A DNA stretch of 64,000 nucleotides from XYD12-FULL-36-8 sp964613805. Its GTDB lineage: Bacteria; Bacteroidota; Ignavibacteria; Ignavibacteriales; Ignavibacteriaceae. The position numbers and the translations under genes were made by a program. The DNA is taken from contig CAZTJF010000009.1 of NCBI GenBank assembly GCA_964613805.1, positions 62,001-126,000 on the forward strand, in the 5' to 3' direction. Below, in pieces: positions 8,603 to 17,096 of the stretch; position 1 is the stretch's first letter, and each line of letters opens with the position of its first letter. The notes below the pieces were generated by a model. The model was not told the origin of the DNA. It saw only the letters and a program-made list of their open reading frames with translations, and made no database searches.

Positions 8603-10645
8603 CTAATCTAAACCCAGCGCTCGCAATCCATTTACTGAAACAAAGGTTAAGATATATGCTGCGGCGGAGAAAATGATTATTTGCAGTAAAGGAATCCGCC
8701 AGCCGCCGGATTCTTTTTTAGATACAGCAATGGTTGAAATACATTGCATAGCAAAAATGAAATAAATAATTAATCCAATAATGGTTGAAGTCGTGAATAA
8801 CTTTTGACCCGTCTCACCTATAGTAGCATTACGCATGGCACCAACGATTGATTTCTGTAATGTTGTTTCATCATCAGTAACTTTAAATATTAGTGCAAGC
8901 GAACTAACAAAAACTTCTCTTGCAGCAAAAGCAGCAATTAATGACACACCAATTCTCCAATCCATTCCAATCGGTGTCATTATTGGTTGAATAATTTTAC
9001 CTAAGTCAGCCGCGTACGAAGTTGATAATCTTTCTGCCTTGGCTGCATTGACAATCTCTTCTTCAGTAAGTCCGGTTTTATCAAATGTTGGATTGACGTT
9101 GGGAAATGTTGTTAATAACCAAAGTATCAAAGAAAGTGCAAGAATAACTGGTCCAGCTTTTTTCAAGTAAGTTTTTGTACTTACAATAGTGTTATTCAGT
9201 ACCACCTTAAGTTTCGGTGCACGATAAGCTGGAAGTTCCAATATAAATGATGAGTTATCATCTTCTTTAATTAACTTATTTTTCATCTTATTTATGATAG
9301 CTGCTATTATCACCGAGCTGTTTATACTAAATATGTAGATTGATGCAAGCAGAAATCCACCAAGCCAGGATTTATCCTGAGGAAGGATGAAAGCAATAAG
9401 TAAAGCATAGACAGGCAACCTTGCACTGCAGCTCATCAAAGGAATTATAAAAATCGTCAGCAATCTTTCTCTTCTGTTTGGAATTGTACGCGTTGATAAA
9501 ATTGCAGGGATAGCACACGCAAAACCAGAGAGCATTGGGACAAAGGATTTTCCATTCAAACCTATTTTTGAAAGGGGTTTATCAATCAGCATAGCACCTC
9601 GAGCCAAGTAACCCGTATCCTCTAAAAGTCCGAGGATTAAGAATAAAATAATTATCTGTGGAACAAATACTAAAATTGATCCAGTTCCGCTGATAATTCC
9701 ATTTGCAATTAAATCTCCGAACCATCCGTTCCCAAGTAATTTTAGTGATTCACTCGAAAGTAGTCCGAAAAAACTATCAACCAGATTGATAAGAGGTTCT
9801 GCTAGCCAAAAAATTGAAGTGAAAGTTGCGGTCATTACACCGAAGAATATTACTAATCCCCATACCTTATGAAGCATCAAACGATCAATTTTAAGTGTCC
9901 GTTGGTCAATTTTTCTGCATTCAATTTTACTTTTATGGTCAACAAGAATTCTGAGTTGTCTGTTAGCTCCGGATATGTTTGGTTGTTCAGAATTGTTTTC
10001 TAAAGTGACTAAAATTTCAGATTCAATTTTTTCAATCTTTTCAAAGGTCTCTAATAACTCAGTGGTTCCTGCATTGCATTGAGTAGTAAATGAATATAAA
10101 GAAAGATTTGAATACGATGCTGAAAAATAACTTTCGATCTTTGAGATAAGTTTGTCTACACCTTTTCCAGATCTCCCGTCAATTTTTACGACATCACAAT
10201 CAAATATTATCCCGAGTTTTTTCTCATCAACATCAAATTTTTTTCTTTGTAGGATATCAACCATTGTTATGGCAATAATTATCTTAAAACCTGAGTCCTT
10301 TAACTGGTTGACTAATAACAAATGACGAGATAATTGGCTGGCGTCTACAGTCACAATAACTAAATCTGGTTTACCAAGCAGGGGATGAGAATAGAGAGAA
10401 GTGATTGATACTTCTTCATCGGGAGAATTAGGAACTAAACTTACAATTCCGGGTGAGTCTAAAAGATTTGCTTCAAAAGAATATTTCGCTTGAAGCTTTC
10501 CAATCGAATATTCAACTGTAGCACCTGGGTAATTAACAGTCTTATAATTATGTCCACTGAGGTAATTAAAAAGTGTAGTCTTACCCGAATTTGGCGGTCC
10601 AACTAAAGTTATGAGGGGAACATTGTTAGAAACAAAATGATTCAT
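8603..10645 (-). CDS. feoB: Ferrous iron transporter FeoB
   Basis: 680 residues. The N-terminal G domain has the P-loop GPPNSGKTT (residues 16-24) and G3 LLDSPG; the usual G4 NxxD reads TMVD here. A helical spacer follows to about residue 230. The membrane part has the two Gate motifs, including LIDKPLSKIGLNGKSFVPMLSGFACAIPAI and a second gate near AAFAAREVFVSSLA, and about eight to ten membrane helices. FeoB moves Fe2+ across the inner membrane using its nucleotide-driven switch. It overlaps feoA by four bases (ATGA), so the two are coupled, and fur follows. Confidence 0.95.
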   Translation of the reverse strand: MNHFVSNNVPLITLVGPPNSGKTTLFNYLSGHNYKTVNYPGATVEYSIGKLQAKYSFEANLLDSPGIVSLVPNSPDEEVSITSLYSHPLLGKPDLVIVTVDASQLSRHLLLVNQLKDSGFKIIIAITMVDILQRKKFDVDEKKLGIIFDCDVVKIDGRSGKGVDKLISKIESYFSASYSNLSLYSFTTQCNAGTTELLETFEKIEKIESEILVTLENNSEQPNISGANRQLRILVDHKSKIECRKIDQRTLKIDRLMLHKVWGLVIFFGVMTATFTSIFWLAEPLINLVDSFFGLLSSESLKLLGNGWFGDLIANGIISGTGSILVFVPQIIILFLILGLLEDTGYLARGAMLIDKPLSKIGLNGKSFVPMLSGFACAIPAILSTRTIPNRRERLLTIFIIPLMSCSARLPVYALLIAFILPQDKSWLGGFLLASIYIFSINSSVIIAAIINKMKNKLIKEDDNSSFILELPAYRAPKLKVVLNNTIVSTKTYLKKAGPVILALSLILWLLTTFPNVNPTFDKTGLTEEEIVNAAKAERLSTSYAADLGKIIQPIMTPIGMDWRIGVSLIAAFAAREVFVSSLALIFKVTDDETTLQKSIVGAMRNATIGETGQKLFTTSTIIGLIIYFIFAMQCISTIAVSKKESGGWRIPLLQIIIFSAAAYILTFVSVNGLRALGLD

Positions 10646-10863
10646 TCAACTTTTATGCAAGCAGCTTCATTTCGGCGTAATGCAATTACGGTCCCTCTAA
10701 TTGAAAAAGCTAACGGGTCATTAAAAATTGATGAATTGATTAATTCAATTTCTTGTCCTGGAGTAAATCCAATTTCTAAAATTCTTCTTGAAGAGGGATG
10801 TGAGGAGTCAATATTTCTAATTATGACCTTTTCCCCAAATTTTAATTGCGATGCCGATTTCAT
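10642..10863 (-). CDS. feoA: FeoA, SH3-like partner of FeoB
   Basis: 73 residues, the normal FeoA length. It has the SH3-like pattern LKFGEKVIIRNID, RRILEIGFTPGQEIELIN, DPLAFSIRGTVIALRRNEAACIKV. FeoA is a cytosolic protein needed for FeoB-driven ferrous iron uptake. It is the first gene of the feoA-feoB-fur unit and its stop overlaps the feoB start by four bases. Confidence 0.92.
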   Translation of the reverse strand: MKSASQLKFGEKVIIRNIDSSHPSSRRILEIGFTPGQEIELINSSIFNDPLAFSIRGTVIALRRNEAACIKVE

Positions 10864-11237
10864 TTTGTTTTGTACTTGCTATTCAGATTTAATCTACATA
10901 AACATAGCGATGATTTTTCATTCAAACAAGATTTTATTTTATCACTTTATAGGATTTTGTCTTGCTAATCAGTGTGGTGCAACATAAATTATAGTACTTG
11001 TTTCCCAAATTTGCGGGCATAAATCGTTGTTTAATGAATGGTTATTTAATTATTTTCAAAGGATTTTGATAGAGATATTTTAAGAAGTTTATATTTTTGA
11101 TTCAAGGTTTCTCCCAAAGCATATAAAATAAGTCAATGAAAAAAAATGCTTCTTTACTGCAAATAATGTGATACCCAAAATAGAATTAAACTTTTTTTTA
11201 TCATTCGATGTTGTTGTTAAAAAATTAATAGACCAGT
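10864..11237. other. Divergent intergenic region, feoA to sensor kinase
   Basis: 374 bases that must hold the promoters of the leftward feo unit and the rightward kinase gene. It is AT-rich. I see no convincing Fur box, riboswitch, terminator or small coding frame. The rightward open frame overlapping its left part (10637-10987) is antisense to feoA and has no family resemblance. Confidence 0.5.
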
Positions 11238-13229
11238 ATGAGAAAACAGAATAGAATACTAATTGTTGAAGATGAGAATATTGTCGGGATTGATTTAAAG
11301 CAGATGCTTACGAAATTGAACTACGATGTCCTTGGTATTGTCAGAACCGGTGAAGATGCTATCAAATTAGCACTTGAGAAAAAACCAGATTTAATTTTGA
11401 TGGATATAATGTTGGATGGAAAGATTACTGGAATTGAAGCTGTTAAGAAAATTCGAGAGAAAATAGATGTGCCGGCTATTTACCTAACTGCTTATGCTGA
11501 TGACAAAACAATAGAAGATGCGAAACTAACTGATCCATTCGGTTACATACTCAAACCTTACGATGAACGAAATCTGCATTCATCAATCGAAATGGCATTA
11601 TACAAACACCAGCTAAATTTAAAATTGAAGGAAAATGAAGAACGTTATCGAACATTGGTTGAGTCGTCTCCTGTTGCAATAGGAATTCATTCAGAAGGAA
11701 AAGTGGTTTATGCGAATTCGGCTGCTGTAAAATTATTTGGTGCCGAAACGGATAAAGAACTAATCGGTAAACCAATCATGGACTTAGTGTATCCCAGTTT
11801 TAAAGATTTAGTTCAGGAAAGAGTGAAACGAGCAACTGTTCTTAAACAAAGACTAGAATCTATCGAAGAGAAATTTTTAAGGTTAGATGGAAAAGAAATT
11901 GATGTCGAGGTATCAGCCATTCCAACCGTATTTGAGGGAAAAGAAGCTGTCCAGGTCGTAATAAGAGATATAAGTGAAATCAAAAAAAAGGAACGAATTT
12001 ATCAAGCAACTGTTAAAATTTTACAATCAGTGAATCTATCCACCACGCTTGATCAGCACTACAGTTACCTTCACAAAACTTTAATAGATTTTATCGAAGC
12101 CAAAAATGTTTGTTTTGCTTTTTATGATAAAACGACAGATTGTATTTCTTTTCCATATTTTAATGATGAATTTGAAGGAAAACCAAATACAAGAAAATAT
12201 GGAAATGGATTAATTGAGTACACAATTAACTCTGCTAGAACTCAACTCTTAAGCCAAGAAGAAATTGAAGGTTTAATTAGTAAAAAATTGATTTCAACCA
12301 AAGAAAAACTTCCTAAAAAGTGGATGTCAGTCCCGCTTCCCCTTGATGATAATATAACGATGGTTATTGTAATTAAGGAGTATTTGAATGCAAATTATCT
12401 CAGTGAGAAGGAATTAGAATTAATCAGTTCTATAACTTTACCTCTTACACGCTCCATTGAACGGAAAATCTTGGAGGAGGAAAAGAAAGATACACTGCTG
12501 AAACTTGAGGAATTAAATCAGACTAAAGATAATTTCTTTTCTATAATCTCGCATGATCTTCGCAGCCCATTCGATTCAATTCTCGGGTTTACAGAAATTC
12601 TGAAAAATGAATTTGATGAATTAACTCCTGGGGAAATAAATCTTTATTTAGATTCTCTTCACCAATCAAGTCGTCATATTTACAGTCTTCTAAATAATCT
12701 CTTACAATATTCTCGATTTCAGCTTGGTAAATCGGAATTTCAACCGCGAACATTAAATTTGAAAGATATCGTAAATAAAAATATTAAAATTCTCAGTGGA
12801 ATCGCACTTAAGAAGGAAATTACAATTAGTTCTTCAATTAGTGAGGAGATAAATATTTTTGCAGATGATGAAATGACAAATTCAATTATTTTAAATCTGC
12901 TTACTAATGCGACTAAATTTACTCCACGTGGCGGGGAAGTTAAAATTTTTGCGAATCGGAACCAGGACTTTGTTAAAGTTTCAATTCAAGATAATGGGAT
13001 TGGAATGGAAGATATAACTCTTAAAAAGCTTTTCAGGTTGGATGCTAAAAAATCAACACCTGGAACTGAAAACGAAACAGGAACCGGGTTAGGACTTCTA
13101 ATAGTCAAACAATTTATTGAAAAACATGGGGGAACGATTTCCGTTATCAGCCAAGCTTTTAAGGGAAGTACTTTTGCGTTTACTTTGCCTTTAGAGTCTA
13201 AATACATTTCAAATTCAAATAAAACGTGA
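11238..13229 (+). CDS. Hybrid histidine kinase: receiver, PAS, GAF-like, HisKA, HATPase
   Basis: 663 residues, apparently soluble. Residues 5-120 are a response-regulator receiver (acidic pair E11/D12, phosphoacceptor D56 in LILMDIML, K106 in YILKPYDE). Residues 132-250 are a PAS domain (NEERYRTLVESSPVAIGIHSEGKVVYAN). Residues 255-405 look GAF-like. HisKA has H439 in FFSIISHDLRSPF. The HATPase domain contains NLLTNATKFTPRGG (N box) and GTGLGLLIVKQF (G box). A receiver at the N-terminus of a kinase suggests it takes phosphate from another kinase. No partner response regulator is adjacent; PorX at 29.9 kb is the only other receiver in the window. Confidence 0.9.
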   Translation: MRKQNRILIVEDENIVGIDLKQMLTKLNYDVLGIVRTGEDAIKLALEKKPDLILMDIMLDGKITGIEAVKKIREKIDVPAIYLTAYADDKTIEDAKLTDPFGYILKPYDERNLHSSIEMALYKHQLNLKLKENEERYRTLVESSPVAIGIHSEGKVVYANSAAVKLFGAETDKELIGKPIMDLVYPSFKDLVQERVKRATVLKQRLESIEEKFLRLDGKEIDVEVSAIPTVFEGKEAVQVVIRDISEIKKKERIYQATVKILQSVNLSTTLDQHYSYLHKTLIDFIEAKNVCFAFYDKTTDCISFPYFNDEFEGKPNTRKYGNGLIEYTINSARTQLLSQEEIEGLISKKLISTKEKLPKKWMSVPLPLDDNITMVIVIKEYLNANYLSEKELELISSITLPLTRSIERKILEEEKKDTLLKLEELNQTKDNFFSIISHDLRSPFDSILGFTEILKNEFDELTPGEINLYLDSLHQSSRHIYSLLNNLLQYSRFQLGKSEFQPRTLNLKDIVNKNIKILSGIALKKEITISSSISEEINIFADDEMTNSIILNLLTNATKFTPRGGEVKIFANRNQDFVKVSIQDNGIGMEDITLKKLFRLDAKKSTPGTENETGTGLGLLIVKQFIEKHGGTISVISQAFKGSTFAFTLPLESKYISNSNKT

Positions 13230-13335
13230 ATAATTCTGTTGCTCATTAAATTGGAAAAATCACTTTTATTGGAAAAATTCAAAGTATTTGCCTATTCTGA
13301 GTAAAATCACACCCTATTTTATATATCCTCTTTTC

Positions 13336-13364
13336 TTGACTTTTCTGCATATATTCTGCATATT
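13336..13364 (+). promoter_or_regulatory. Possible promoter before the alpha/beta hydrolase gene
   Basis: TTGACT at 13336-13341 and CATATT at 13359-13364 are 17 bases apart, and the ATG follows only eight bases later, which would make a nearly leaderless transcript. The same stretch has a repeated CTGCATAT. A sigma-70-like reading is uncertain in this phylum. Confidence 0.3.
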
Positions 13365-13372
13365 TTGCCACC

Positions 13373-14206
13373 ATGAAGAAGGATTTTATCCTTAAAACAA
13401 AAAGAGATAACATTTTAAGGATTTCGACTTATTTTTCAAATGATGATATTAAGAATCCTAGTCTTGTTTATGTTCATGGTTTTAAAGGATTTAAAGATTG
13501 GGGATTTATACCTTACTTAGGTGAATACTTTTCCAATCATGGATTTTTTGTTATTACGTTTAATTTTTCGCATAATGGAGTTGGTAAATCACTTTTAGAA
13601 TTTGATGAACCAGATAATTTTGCGAAAAACACAATTTCTCTGGAAGTTGAAGAACTAAACGAAGTAATAGATTCATATTCAAACGGTTTTTTCGGTGAAA
13701 GAAAAAATCAAAAAATTGGAATCGTTGGGCATAGCAGAGGTGGTGCTATAACTTTATTAACTGCTTCAAAAAGAAGTGATGTTGATGCAGTTGTGGTTTG
13801 GGCTTCAATTTCAAGAATAGACCGTTATTCAGAAGATCAAAAAGTAAACTGGATAAAAAAGGGCTTTACCGAAGTTCTTAATAGCCGAACGAATCAAATG
13901 ATGAAATTAGGTATTGAGTTGTTGAACGATATAGAAATGAATATGCATAGCATGCTAAATATTGAAAAGGCAGTAAAAAGTTTGAATAAGCCGCTTTTTA
14001 TCTCTCATGGTGATCAAGATACATCGGTCTCGATTAGTGAATCAAAAGAAATTTATAGCTGGGCGAATAAATATGTAACAACTTATTTAGAAATTCCTGA
14101 AAAGGGTCATACTTTTGATATGGTCCATCCGTTTGCGGGAAGTAATTCCAACTTCGACTTTTTATTAGAGGAAACAAATTCATTTTTTCAAAAACATCTT
14201 AGATAG
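13373..14206 (+). CDS. Alpha/beta hydrolase (dienelactone-hydrolase-like)
   Basis: 277 residues, no signal peptide. The nucleophile elbow is GHSRGG at about residues 117-122; the acid lies in ISHGDQDTSVS and the histidine in KGHTFDMVHP, giving a complete Ser-Asp-His triad. The oxyanion strand is YVHGFKGFKDWG. The fold matches prolyl-oligopeptidase/dienelactone-hydrolase-like cytosolic enzymes; the substrate cannot be inferred. It lies eight bases ahead of bioY, which suggests co-transcription but not necessarily a biotin role. Confidence 0.8.
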   Translation: MKKDFILKTKRDNILRISTYFSNDDIKNPSLVYVHGFKGFKDWGFIPYLGEYFSNHGFFVITFNFSHNGVGKSLLEFDEPDNFAKNTISLEVEELNEVIDSYSNGFFGERKNQKIGIVGHSRGGAITLLTASKRSDVDAVVVWASISRIDRYSEDQKVNWIKKGFTEVLNSRTNQMMKLGIELLNDIEMNMHSMLNIEKAVKSLNKPLFISHGDQDTSVSISESKEIYSWANKYVTTYLEIPEKGHTFDMVHPFAGSNSNFDFLLEETNSFFQKHLR

Positions 14207-14214
14207 GAAATAAA

Positions 14215-14793
14215 ATGTTATCAAAAGAACAAATTAGTCAAAGCAAATTTTGGCATGTAGTGCAAAGTCTTTCAAGTTCAAAAATTTTCTGGATTACTAT
14301 ATTTGCCATTTTGACTGCTGTTGCAGCTCAAATTGCTATACCGGCGAAACCAATTCCTTTCACATTGCAAACTTTAATGGTTTTACTCTCGGGTGCATTA
14401 TTAGGTTCTCGAAACGGTGCTTATAGTCAGTTCCTCTATTTAGCAATGGGAATTATCGGATTACCTGTTTTTGCCCAAATTCCAGAAGCTCCATTAGGAT
14501 TTGCAAGAATATTTGGTCCCACTGGTGGATATTTGTTAGCTTTTCCAATTGCAGCTTTTTTGGTGGGATTTTTAATTGAAAGAAGGAAAAACTACTGGTC
14601 AATAGTTGCATCAATGTTTATTGGAGAATTGATCGTCATTTTATTTGGAGTGTTTTATCTTTCAGCATTTTATACCAAAAATTTTGAAGAAGCATTAAAA
14701 GTTGGAGCTGCAATCTTTTCTGTTTGGATGGTTGTTAAAGTATTTATTGCGGCTACTATTTTTAAGGGATTATCAGGCATCTCTAAAAAGTAA
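14215..14793 (+). CDS. bioY: BioY biotin transporter S component
   Basis: 192 residues with about six membrane helices. The segment AQIAIPAKPIPFTLQTLMVLLSGALLGSRNGAYSQFLYLAMGIIGLPVF is the hallmark of BioY, and RIFGPTGGYLLAFPIAAFLVGFL follows. BioY is the substrate-binding subunit of ECF biotin transporters and can work alone in some bacteria; no ECF ATPase or EcfT gene is in this window. With birA (35.7 kb) and accD (33.3 kb) it gives uptake, ligation and use of biotin, although these are not one operon. Confidence 0.93.
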   Translation: MLSKEQISQSKFWHVVQSLSSSKIFWITIFAILTAVAAQIAIPAKPIPFTLQTLMVLLSGALLGSRNGAYSQFLYLAMGIIGLPVFAQIPEAPLGFARIFGPTGGYLLAFPIAAFLVGFLIERRKNYWSIVASMFIGELIVILFGVFYLSAFYTKNFEEALKVGAAIFSVWMVVKVFIAATIFKGLSGISKK

Positions 14794-14806
14794 TACTGAT
14801 TCACTG

Positions 14807-16804
14807 ATGACGCTAAAAAATATTATATTCATCTTATTTTTTCTTGCGGCCATTTCATTTTTTATTTGGAGCTGTCGCAACTTGATTCGGTATATGCTTG
14901 TGGCTAAAAAGAAAGATGATAGGTTTGATAAAATAGGTGGAAGAATTAAAAGAGTTTTAACCATTGCTTTTGGACAATCAAAACTATTGAGAGACCCAAT
15001 TGCCGGTTCCATTCATTTTATGATTTTCTGGGGATTCATGCTTTTTCTCTTTGCCGTTTTGGAGTCAATTTTGCAAGGGTTTTATTCTCATTTCTCATTT
15101 TCGTTTTTTGGACCACTTTATATCCCGATTGCTTTAGTTCAAGATGTATTTGGACTGTTGGTGATAGCTGCGATAGTTATATCTCTTTTACGTCGGTTTG
15201 TATTTAAAGTAAAGCGATTAGAAGTAGATAAAGAAGGAAAAATAGATGCAGTCATAATTTTAGTTTTGATAATGGTTGTTTGCATCTCAATGTTTGGGCA
15301 GAACATATCTCATGTAGCAAAACAAAATTTTATTCTTGAACCAAATGAATTAAGACCAATATCATCTGCATTGAGCGCTTCCTTTTTCGAGCTGAATTCA
15401 AATGCAAATACTCCATATGAAATTTTCTGGTGGATTCATATAGTAACAGTATTTGGTTTTATGAATTATCTTCCTTACTCGAAGCATCTTCATGTTCTAA
15501 CTTCTATTCCTAATACTTTTTTGGCCGCTGTAGATTCTAAGAGAAACACCCTTCAACCGATTAATCTGGATGATGAAGATGCTGAATCATTTGGAAGTGC
15601 AGATATTGATCAGATGTCCTGGAAGCAAATTCTTGACAGTTACTCCTGCACCGAGTGTGGAAGATGCACAGCTGTTTGTCCTGCTGCAACTGTTGGTAAA
15701 TCTCTTTCTCCAAGAAAAATCCTAGTTGATATTCGGAGAAGAACTACTGAAAAAGCACCATTGGTATTAGCTGGTACAACAGAAAATGAAGTTTTATCTA
15801 AAACTTTAGTTCATGATTATATTACAGACTCCGAATTATGGGCTTGTACTACTTGTAATGCTTGTGTTCAAGAATGCCCGGTGATGATTGAGCATGTTGA
15901 TTCCATAGTTGACATGCGAAGAAATTTAGTTCTAAGTGAGTCGAATTTCCCAAGCAGTCTTAACAACGTTTTTAAAAGTATTGAGGCGAATTTTACTCCA
16001 TGGGTTTTCAATCAAACAGATAGGGCTAACTGGGCGGAAGGAATGAATATCAAAACAATGGCAGAAGATCCAAAGGGTGAAATTTTATTTTGGGTTGGAT
16101 GTGCTGGCTCTTTTGATAGTCGTTATCAGAAAGTTACTCAAGCATTTGCTAAGATAATGCAAAAAGCAAATGTTGATTTCAGAATTTTAGGAACAGAAGA
16201 AAAATGTAACGGCGATACCGCAAGACGGCTTGGTAATGAATATCTTGCTCAAATAATGATGAAAGAAAATATTGAAACATTGAATAAATATGATGTTAAG
16301 AAAATCGTAACTGCTTGTCCGCATTGCTTCCACTCATTGGGAAGGGAATACAAACAGTTTGGCGGTGATTATGAAGTTATTCATCATACACAGCTAATTG
16401 ATCAATTAATCGGCTCGAAAAAAATTACGCTCAAAGGTAATCATAATTCTTCCAGAGTAACTTATCATGATTCTTGTTACATTGGAAGGTACAATGATGT
16501 GTATGAAGAACCTCGAAATACTTTAAATGACATTGCAAATATTGAATTGGTTGAAATGAAAAGGAACAAAAGCCGTGGATTTTGCTGCGGTGCAGGCGGA
16601 GGTAGAATGTTTCTTGAAGATGAAGAAGGTGGAAGAATCAATATTGAGCGTACAAAGGAAGCACTTGAAACTAAAGCTGATACTGTTGCATCGGCTTGTC
16701 CATTCTGTATGACTATGCTTACTGATGGTGTTAAATCATTTGATAAGACTCAAGAAGTTTCGGTAAAAGATATTGCGGAATTAGTTCTTGAAAACATTAA
16801 TTAA
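14807..16804 (+). CDS. Membrane Fe-S oxidoreductase, HdrD/EMO-like (ETF:menaquinone oxidoreductase candidate)
   Basis: 665 residues from the ATG at 14807, 13 bases after bioY; an upstream in-frame ATG at 14702 lies inside bioY and is rejected. The first 250 residues have about five membrane helices of the NarI-like cytochrome b type. Two [4Fe-4S] motifs follow: CTECGRCTAVCP (from residue 281) and CTTCNACVQECP (from 347). The C-terminus has two CCG domains (CNGD near 467, CPHC, CCGAGGG near 593, CPFC) as in heterodisulfide reductase HdrD. This architecture is that of FadF/EMO proteins that pass electrons from ETF to menaquinone during acyl-CoA oxidation. That role is inferred; etfAB are not in the window. 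Confidence 0.82.
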   Translation: MTLKNIIFILFFLAAISFFIWSCRNLIRYMLVAKKKDDRFDKIGGRIKRVLTIAFGQSKLLRDPIAGSIHFMIFWGFMLFLFAVLESILQGFYSHFSFSFFGPLYIPIALVQDVFGLLVIAAIVISLLRRFVFKVKRLEVDKEGKIDAVIILVLIMVVCISMFGQNISHVAKQNFILEPNELRPISSALSASFFELNSNANTPYEIFWWIHIVTVFGFMNYLPYSKHLHVLTSIPNTFLAAVDSKRNTLQPINLDDEDAESFGSADIDQMSWKQILDSYSCTECGRCTAVCPAATVGKSLSPRKILVDIRRRTTEKAPLVLAGTTENEVLSKTLVHDYITDSELWACTTCNACVQECPVMIEHVDSIVDMRRNLVLSESNFPSSLNNVFKSIEANFTPWVFNQTDRANWAEGMNIKTMAEDPKGEILFWVGCAGSFDSRYQKVTQAFAKIMQKANVDFRILGTEEKCNGDTARRLGNEYLAQIMMKENIETLNKYDVKKIVTACPHCFHSLGREYKQFGGDYEVIHHTQLIDQLIGSKKITLKGNHNSSRVTYHDSCYIGRYNDVYEEPRNTLNDIANIELVEMKRNKSRGFCCGAGGGRMFLEDEEGGRINIERTKEALETKADTVASACPFCMTMLTDGVKSFDKTQEVSVKDIAELVLENIN

Positions 16805-16837
16805 CTATCTCAAACACAAAAAAAAAGGAGTACTCAC

Positions 16838-17029
16838 ATGCAAAGATTCGAAGATCTAAAAAAGGCAGTTGAAGAACTGCACACAGATTTCGAGAAGTTC
16901 TTTATCAAAGGTCAAGCTGCTGCTGGTACAAGAGCTAGAAAAGGATTAAGCGATTTGCGACGTCTTGCTCAAGAAGTTCGTAAAGAAATCCAAATGGTAA
17001 AGGCAGAACGAAAAGGCCAAAAGCCATAA
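16838..17029 (+). CDS. Histone H1/Hc1-like small basic protein
   Basis: 63 residues, strongly basic. FEDLKKAVEELHTDFEKFF is a helical acidic/basic start; KGQAAAGTRARKGLSDLRRLAQEVRKEIQ is the conserved core of the small Hc1-like proteins found in Bacteroidota and Chlorobi, related to chlamydial Hc1. It probably binds DNA and compacts the nucleoid. An excellent AAAAGGAGT ribosome-binding site precedes the ATG, as expected for an abundant protein. It follows the Fe-S oxidoreductase gene by 33 bases. A strong hairpin follows the stop. Confidence 0.85.
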   Translation: MQRFEDLKKAVEELHTDFEKFFIKGQAAAGTRARKGLSDLRRLAQEVRKEIQMVKAERKGQKP

Positions 17030-17044
17030 TCATCTCGTTAATTT

Positions 17045-17093
17045 TAAGGGCTGATTAGTAAAATTTCGATTAGGAAACTACTAACAGCCCTTA
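17045..17093. repeat. Long hairpin between histone-like gene and capA-like gene
   Basis: TAAGGGCTGATTAGTA (17045-17060) pairs with TACTAACAGCCCTTA (17079-17093), 15 pairs with a single bulged A and an 18-base loop. There is no T-tract, so it is not a classical intrinsic terminator on the plus strand. It ends three bases before the downstream ATG and would hide its ribosome-binding region, or it may protect the 3' end of the histone mRNA. Confidence 0.7.
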
Positions 17094-17096
17094 ATC

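Noticed and set aside
10637..10987. Rightward open frame of 116 residues
   Set aside because: Antisense to feoA and running into AT-rich intergenic DNA; no family resemblance.
10864..11237. Fur box before feoA
   Set aside because: No convincing match on either strand.
14702..14806. 35-residue N-terminal extension of the Fe-S oxidoreductase
   Set aside because: It lies inside bioY in another frame; the ATG at 14807 gives a normal membrane start.
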